Positions 60,075 through 64,000 of a stretch of DNA of 64,000 nt are shown here, in pieces. This DNA comes from Bacillus pseudomycoides DSM 12442. GTDB lineage: Bacteria; Bacillota; Bacilli; Bacillales; Bacillaceae_G. The stretch's first letter is position 1; each line of letters begins with the position of its first letter. A model generated the notes under the pieces. The model saw only the letters and a program-made list of their open reading frames with translations, made no database searches and was not told the origin of the DNA. A program made the position numbers and the translations under genes. The stretch is taken from contig NZ_CM000745.1 of assembly GCF_000161455.1 (NCBI RefSeq), forward strand, positions 3,294,812 through 3,358,811, in the 5' to 3' direction.

Positions 60075-62363
60075 ATGGCAATTCAAACAAGTAATTTAGG
60101 GTATCCACGAATTGGGTTACACAGAGAATGGAAAAAAACGTTGGAAGCTTTTTGGTCAAATAAGATTGATGAGCAGCACTTTTCAACAACAATGAAAGAA
60201 ATTCGTCTTCAACATGTGAAAGCTCAGCAAGAAAAAGGAATCAATTTAGTTCCAATTGGCGACTTTACATATTATGATCATGTGCTGGACACAGCCTACA
60301 TGCTTGGCTTTATTCCATCTCGTTTTTCAGAGTTCACTTCTTATCTTGATGTATATTTTGCAATGGCACGTGGCTCTAAAGATCACGTTGCTTCCGAAAT
60401 GACAAAATGGTTTAACACAAACTATCATTATATTGTTCCAGAATATGAAGAAGGATTGAAGATTTCTTTAAAAGACAATCGACCACTTCGCTTATACGAA
60501 GAAGCAAAACAAGAATTAGGCGTTGATGGAAAACCAGTTATATTAGGACCTTATACATTCTTAAAATTAGCAAAAGGATATAAACAAGAGCAATTTGCTA
60601 CTATTTTAAATCAACTAGTTGTTCCTTATGTACAGCTATTAACTGAATTACACGAAGCTGGTGCAAAATTCATCCAAATTGATGAACCAATTTTTGCATC
60701 TTTAACAAAAGAAGAAATAGCAGAGGCGAAAGAACTTTACGCGACAATTCGTAAAAGCGTTCCAAATGCAATTCTTATCTTACAAACTTATTTTGATAGT
60801 GTAGAAGAGAACTATGAAGAAATTATTACATTCCCTGTATCCGGCATTGGATTGGACTTTGTTCACGGTAAAGAAGGTAATGTAAACACAGTTTTAGAGT
60901 ATGGATTCCCATCCGATAAAATTTTAGCAGTCGGTTGTATAGATGGCCGTAACATTTGGAGAGCTGATCTTGACGAAGTCCTTTCTTTATTTAAAACATT
61001 ACAAGATCACATTACACCGAAAGAGTGGATCGTTCAGCCTTCATGTAGCTTATTACATACTCCAATTGATAAAACGGAAGAAACACACTTATCAACAGAA
61101 CTATTTGATGCCCTTGCATTTGCAAATCAAAAATTAGAAGAACTTACACTTATTAAACGCGCGCTTTCTGAGGGTGCAGAAAGTGTTAGTACGGAATTAG
61201 CTACTTACCGTAGCGCTCATGAAGCAATTCGATCTTCAGCTGCACGTAATCGTGAAGATGTACAAACAGCAAGAGCAACTCTTAAAGAAGAAGATTTCTC
61301 TCGTCCTCTTCCATTTGAACAACGTTATGCTTTGCAACAAGAAGCATTACAGTTACCGCTACTTCCAACAACAACAATCGGTAGCTTCCCGCAAACTACT
61401 GAAGTTCGTCAAACGCGTAAACAATGGCGAAGCGGTGACATTACAAATGAACAATATGAACAATTTATTGAAAAAGAAACTGAAAAATGGATTCGATATC
61501 AAGAAGAAATCGGCCTTGATGTGCTCGTTCATGGTGAATTTGAGCGAACTGATATGGTAGAATACTTTGGCGAAAGACTTGCTGGTTTCTCTTTCACTAA
61601 GAATGGTTGGGTTCAATCATACGGTTCCCGCTGTGTAAAACCACCTGTAATCTATGGTGATGTTGCCTTTATTAATGGGATGACAATTAAAGAAACCGCA
61701 TATGCCCAGGGCCTTACAAATAAAGTTGTAAAAGGCATGTTAACAGGTCCTGTGACCATTCTAAACTGGTCATTCGTTCGGAATGATATTTCACGAAAAG
61801 AAGTTTCTTACCAAATCGCATTAGCACTTCGTCATGAAATTAAATTGCTTGAATCTTCCGGTATCCGTGTTATTCAAGTCGATGAACCAGCACTTCGCGA
61901 AGGAATGCCGCTAAAAGAAAAAGATTGGAACACATATATTACATGGGCTGTTCAATCATTCCTTCTAGCAACTTCTTCTGTAGCGAATGAAACACAAATT
62001 CACACACATATGTGTTACAGTAACTTCGAAGATATCGTAGATGCAATTCGTGCATTAGATGCCGATGTTATTTCTATCGAAACATCAAGAAGTCATGGTG
62101 AATTCATTCATACATTAGAACATACAACATATGAAAAAGGGATCGGTTTAGGAGTTTATGATATTCATAGCCCTCGTGTTCCAAGTAAAAATGAAATGTA
62201 TACAATTGTAGAACAATCCTTAAAAGTATGTGATCCAAAATACTTCTGGATTAACCCAGACTGTGGTTTAAAAACAAGAAGAACAGAAGAAGTTATACCT
62301 GCTTTAGAGCATATGGTTCAAGCTGCTAAAGAGGCCCGCTCTCTTCTAAAAACAAACGCATAA
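60075..62363 (+). CDS. metE: Cobalamin-independent methionine synthase
   Basis: Transfers methyl from methyltetrahydropteroyl-triglutamate to homocysteine. 762 residues in two barrels: N-terminal NLGYPRIGLHREWKK, and C-terminal catalytic part with TTTIGSFPQT, VHGEFERTDMV, THMCYSNF (zinc His and Cys) and NPDCGLKTR (zinc Cys). Full length. Preceded by GGGAGGAATTTTA and controlled by the cobalamin riboswitch upstream. Confidence 0.97.
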   Translation: MAIQTSNLGYPRIGLHREWKKTLEAFWSNKIDEQHFSTTMKEIRLQHVKAQQEKGINLVPIGDFTYYDHVLDTAYMLGFIPSRFSEFTSYLDVYFAMARGSKDHVASEMTKWFNTNYHYIVPEYEEGLKISLKDNRPLRLYEEAKQELGVDGKPVILGPYTFLKLAKGYKQEQFATILNQLVVPYVQLLTELHEAGAKFIQIDEPIFASLTKEEIAEAKELYATIRKSVPNAILILQTYFDSVEENYEEIITFPVSGIGLDFVHGKEGNVNTVLEYGFPSDKILAVGCIDGRNIWRADLDEVLSLFKTLQDHITPKEWIVQPSCSLLHTPIDKTEETHLSTELFDALAFANQKLEELTLIKRALSEGAESVSTELATYRSAHEAIRSSAARNREDVQTARATLKEEDFSRPLPFEQRYALQQEALQLPLLPTTTIGSFPQTTEVRQTRKQWRSGDITNEQYEQFIEKETEKWIRYQEEIGLDVLVHGEFERTDMVEYFGERLAGFSFTKNGWVQSYGSRCVKPPVIYGDVAFINGMTIKETAYAQGLTNKVVKGMLTGPVTILNWSFVRNDISRKEVSYQIALALRHEIKLLESSGIRVIQVDEPALREGMPLKEKDWNTYITWAVQSFLLATSSVANETQIHTHMCYSNFEDIVDAIRALDADVISIETSRSHGEFIHTLEHTTYEKGIGLGVYDIHSPRVPSKNEMYTIVEQSLKVCDPKYFWINPDCGLKTRRTEEVIPALEHMVQAAKEARSLLKTNA

Positions 62364-62365
62364 GA

Positions 62366-62401
62366 AAATAAGAGTGTCCTTTAAAAGGATACCCTTATTC
62401 T
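62366..62401 (+). terminator. metE terminator
   Basis: AATAAGAGTGTCCTTT / AAAGGATACCCTTATT imperfect stem just after the stop. Confidence 0.7.
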
Positions 62402-62470
62402 ATATTTCAACTAGCGTTCATCGCCAATAACAAGGTGGTACAAATAAAAATAAAATGAACTTCCTGACAA

Positions 62471-62635
62471 TTACGCTAATTTATTCACATCATCAATTCC
62501 TAGTTCTTCTATATAAAGAAACACAAATAGAATAACCAAACTTAATCCGCACGATGTTGAAAAGCAGCCGATCCAATAAATGATAAGATTACGCCGCAAA
62601 CTTGGCGTATATTTACACCTTCTTCCGTTCTTCAT
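62471..62635 (-). CDS. Possible small single-helix membrane protein
   Basis: 54 residues: basic start MKNGRRCKYTPSLRRN, one hydrophobic helix (LIIYWIGCFS...SLVILFVFLYI) and an acidic tail. A positive-inside layout supports it, but no ribosome site precedes the ATG, so it may be a spurious or decayed frame. Confidence 0.3.
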   Translation of the reverse strand: MKNGRRCKYTPSLRRNLIIYWIGCFSTSCGLSLVILFVFLYIEELGIDDVNKLA

Positions 62636-62653
62636 TGTAACGAAGTTTAAAAG

Positions 62654-62682
62654 AAAAAGCCACGATACCGTGGCCTTTTTTT
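62654..62682. terminator. comJ terminator
   Basis: GCCACG ATAC CGTGGC stem flanked by A run and T run; functional in either direction. Confidence 0.85.
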
Positions 62683-63079
62683 ACTCTTTCTTTTCAAAAA
62701 ACAATTCATATTGTATCTTGTACAATTCATCATCTGTTGGTTCCTCAAGCGGTATTGCTTGTAGTACCAACAGATAATCACCTTTTGGAATTGAAATGGG
62801 AAATTTGTCAGAAAGAATACTCCTTACAAAAACTCCTTCGTCCCCCACCCTAAAAGGGACTGATATCGTTCTCATTGTCTCTTCTTTCTCAATACGCTTC
62901 CCAACTGTTGCTTTGATTTCACACGTATAATCAGAAAGTGCCTCAAAAACAATTACTCCTTCTGCTTCAGCGTATCCCCTCTCAAAATCTTCATTCGTCC
63001 AGTCTACATAAGGCTGTTCCCCCTCATAATTCATCACGATTAATTGTGAGTAGGAAATTGTTAATTCCACAAGCACCAT
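62681..63079 (-). CDS. comJ: ComJ/Nin nuclease inhibitor
   Basis: 132 residues, the length of B. subtilis ComJ (Nin), which binds and inhibits the competence nuclease NucA. Similar segments: ELTISYSQLIV, VDWTNEDFERGYAEAEG, VPFRV and IPKGDYLL. It starts nine bases after nucA, so enzyme and inhibitor are made together. No signal peptide is visible. Confidence 0.85.
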   Translation of the reverse strand: MVLVELTISYSQLIVMNYEGEQPYVDWTNEDFERGYAEAEGVIVFEALSDYTCEIKATVGKRIEKEETMRTISVPFRVGDEGVFVRSILSDKFPISIPKGDYLLVLQAIPLEEPTDDELYKIQYELFFEKKE

Positions 63080-63088
63080 TCCCTTCTA

Positions 63089-63523
63089 CTACTTAACCTC
63101 AAACTTCACACGTGTCCCATCTGGGTACTTATCTAGCTTATTTCCCACCCATGAACCTGCGCCTCTATTATCAGCAGGGTTAATATATTCAATATGCGCA
63201 TCTTTTCCACCTTCTTTGCACATTGCCATTGGCCATTCATCACGATCGTACCCTTTTTTTGCTGGATATGGAGCTAGAGACAACTTTCTTCTATCAGCTG
63301 CACCACTTCGATCAATCGTACATACTTTAGAATGCCCTTCTTTAATCGCATCTGCTATATGTTTCCCCGTCTCTGGATAACGTTCTTTTGGAAATTCTAG
63401 AACTTGATCATATGTAACTTCTTTCTTACTCTTTGGTTCTGTTGGTATAAACGCTTCATAGACAGCAACTAAAATAGAAAGAATAGCAATAATCGAAATG
63501 ATAATGCCTTTTAATTGTTTCAT
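63089..63523 (-). CDS. nucA: NucA-type membrane-associated DNase
   Basis: 144 residues: N-terminal anchor (IIISIIAILSILVAVYEAF) and an extracytoplasmic nuclease domain with RYPETGKHI, VCTIDRSGAADRR, the signature GYDRDEWPMAMC and PADNRGAGSWVG. In B. subtilis NucA cleaves incoming DNA during competence. ATG follows CGGAGGTACATAT. The pair with comJ is diagnostic. Confidence 0.92.
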   Translation of the reverse strand: MKQLKGIIISIIAILSILVAVYEAFIPTEPKSKKEVTYDQVLEFPKERYPETGKHIADAIKEGHSKVCTIDRSGAADRRKLSLAPYPAKKGYDRDEWPMAMCKEGGKDAHIEYINPADNRGAGSWVGNKLDKYPDGTRVKFEVK

Positions 63524-63679
63524 ATATGTACCTCCGTTTTTCGACCCAATTTCTTTTCCTAGGCTATTATAACAAACTTCCTCCATATATGTTTTCAGAC
63601 ATTATTTTATCCCTTCCTCCCCTTTACGCCAAAAACATTCATTTTTATGCAACTTTTCGCTAATCATGTAGAAAACTTC

Positions 63680-63713
63680 TAGACTTCCGACATTCTTTTT
63701 CAAAGGAAGTCTA
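63680..63713 (+). repeat. Inverted repeat upstream of the HTH gene
   Basis: TAGACTTCC (63680-63688) and GGAAGTCTA (63705-63713) flank a 16-base centre, 50 bases before the start codon. Could be an operator for the protein itself. Confidence 0.45.
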
Positions 63714-63762
63714 AATAAAAGATGGAATTTGTATATACGATACTTTTTGGGGAGGAAATGTT

Positions 63763-64000
63763 ATGGAGGCGACATATAAAACGAAGGATGTTACAAATAA
63801 AACAGGAATCCCGAAACATATAGTTCGAAAATATAGTCAACTTTTAGAACAACATGGTTATATGATTGCAAAAACTGCTGATGCTCGTATATATAAAATG
63901 GATGATATGAAGCTTTTAAAATCAATTCACGAACGAGCAGCCACTTTGCAAGAAGATATTACAGAAACAATTCCTATCATTTTAAAAGAAAAAGACAGTC
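63763..64000 (+). CDS. MerR-like helix-turn-helix protein, cut by window edge
   Basis: 79 codons are present before the window ends. The beginning TYKTKDVTNKTGIPKHIVRKYS and later DARIYKMDDMKLLKSIHERA follow the MerR/RacA-type winged helix. The region after it looks helical. A GGGGAGG ribosome site lies eight bases upstream. RacA or a DUF3967-type plasmid/phage regulator are possible; the missing C-terminus would decide. Confidence 0.6.
   Translation, partial: MEATYKTKDVTNKTGIPKHIVRKYSQLLEQHGYMIAKTADARIYKMDDMKLLKSIHERAATLQEDITETIPIILKEKDS

Overview
The window is chromosomal DNA of a low-GC Firmicute, almost certainly the Bacillus cereus group. The protein sequences look like B. cereus-group versions of B. 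subtilis yla/ykt/yku genes, gene order follows B. subtilis over long stretches, and short dispersed elements that look like the B. cereus-group repeat bcr1 occur repeatedly. Several proteins seem to differ from my memory of common B. cereus/B. anthracis versions, so a divergent lineage is possible; species is not resolved. No rRNA, tRNA, CRISPR array, transposase or prophage was seen.

Layout. 1-9.6 kb: heme A and cytochrome oxidase genes (ctaC partial, ctaB, divergent ctaA), pycA, ftsW, ylaN, ylaL. 9.7-17.5 kb: phoH-like ylaK, a flavin-binding protein, ylaI, ylaH, typA, ylaF, yktC, ykzI, yktB, yktA. 18-21.6 kb: arginine decarboxylase speA, spore transglutaminase tgl, then three tandem copies of the tiny SR1P gene behind one promoter with two CcpN-type boxes. 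21.7-25.2 kb: small unknown genes and a PatA/PatB-type O-acetyltransferase pair. 25.5-31.9 kb: the pdhABCD operon, a YjcZ-type spore protein and peptide deformylase. 31.9-37 kb: HAD hydrolase ykrA, a 23-codon basic peptide, rpoY-rnjA, ktrC and an orphan CydB-like protein. 37-48.6 kb: ykuV, ykuU, dapL, dapH, ccpC, cbpB/darB, abbA, ykuK, ykuJ, a glutaredoxin, ykuI, fadH, ykuE. 48.6-56.7 kb: a Pro/Tyr-rich protein, ppx-ppk, ykyB, ykyA, a polysaccharide deacetylase, an orphan holin-like protein. 57-64 kb: an MFS exporter with a PadR regulator, a cobalamin riboswitch with metE, the nuclease pair nucA-comJ, and the start of a MerR-type HTH protein.

How it fits together. Much of the window concerns the pyruvate node and its control: pyruvate carboxylase, pyruvate dehydrogenase, SR1P (known in B. 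subtilis to act on GapA/RNase J1), RNase J1 itself, CcpC (citrate-responsive TCA regulator) and CbpB/DarB (c-di-AMP sensor reported to act on pyruvate carboxylase), with KtrC as a second c-di-AMP target. Other themes are envelope modification (PatA/B, deacetylase, YkuE, FtsW), spore and stationary-phase functions (Tgl, YjcZ, AbbA), thiol redox (YkuU/YkuV, glutaredoxin), polyphosphate and competence-type DNA processing.

The least ordinary features are the SR1P triplication, a three-copy ~190-bp repeat with a covarying hairpin, an SD-equipped leader peptide overlapping ykuE, a short basic peptide behind a sigma-G-like promoter, several long perfect inverted repeats without an assigned role, and many bcr1-like insertions, one of which supplies the stop codon of ylaK and one of which separates dapH from dapL.
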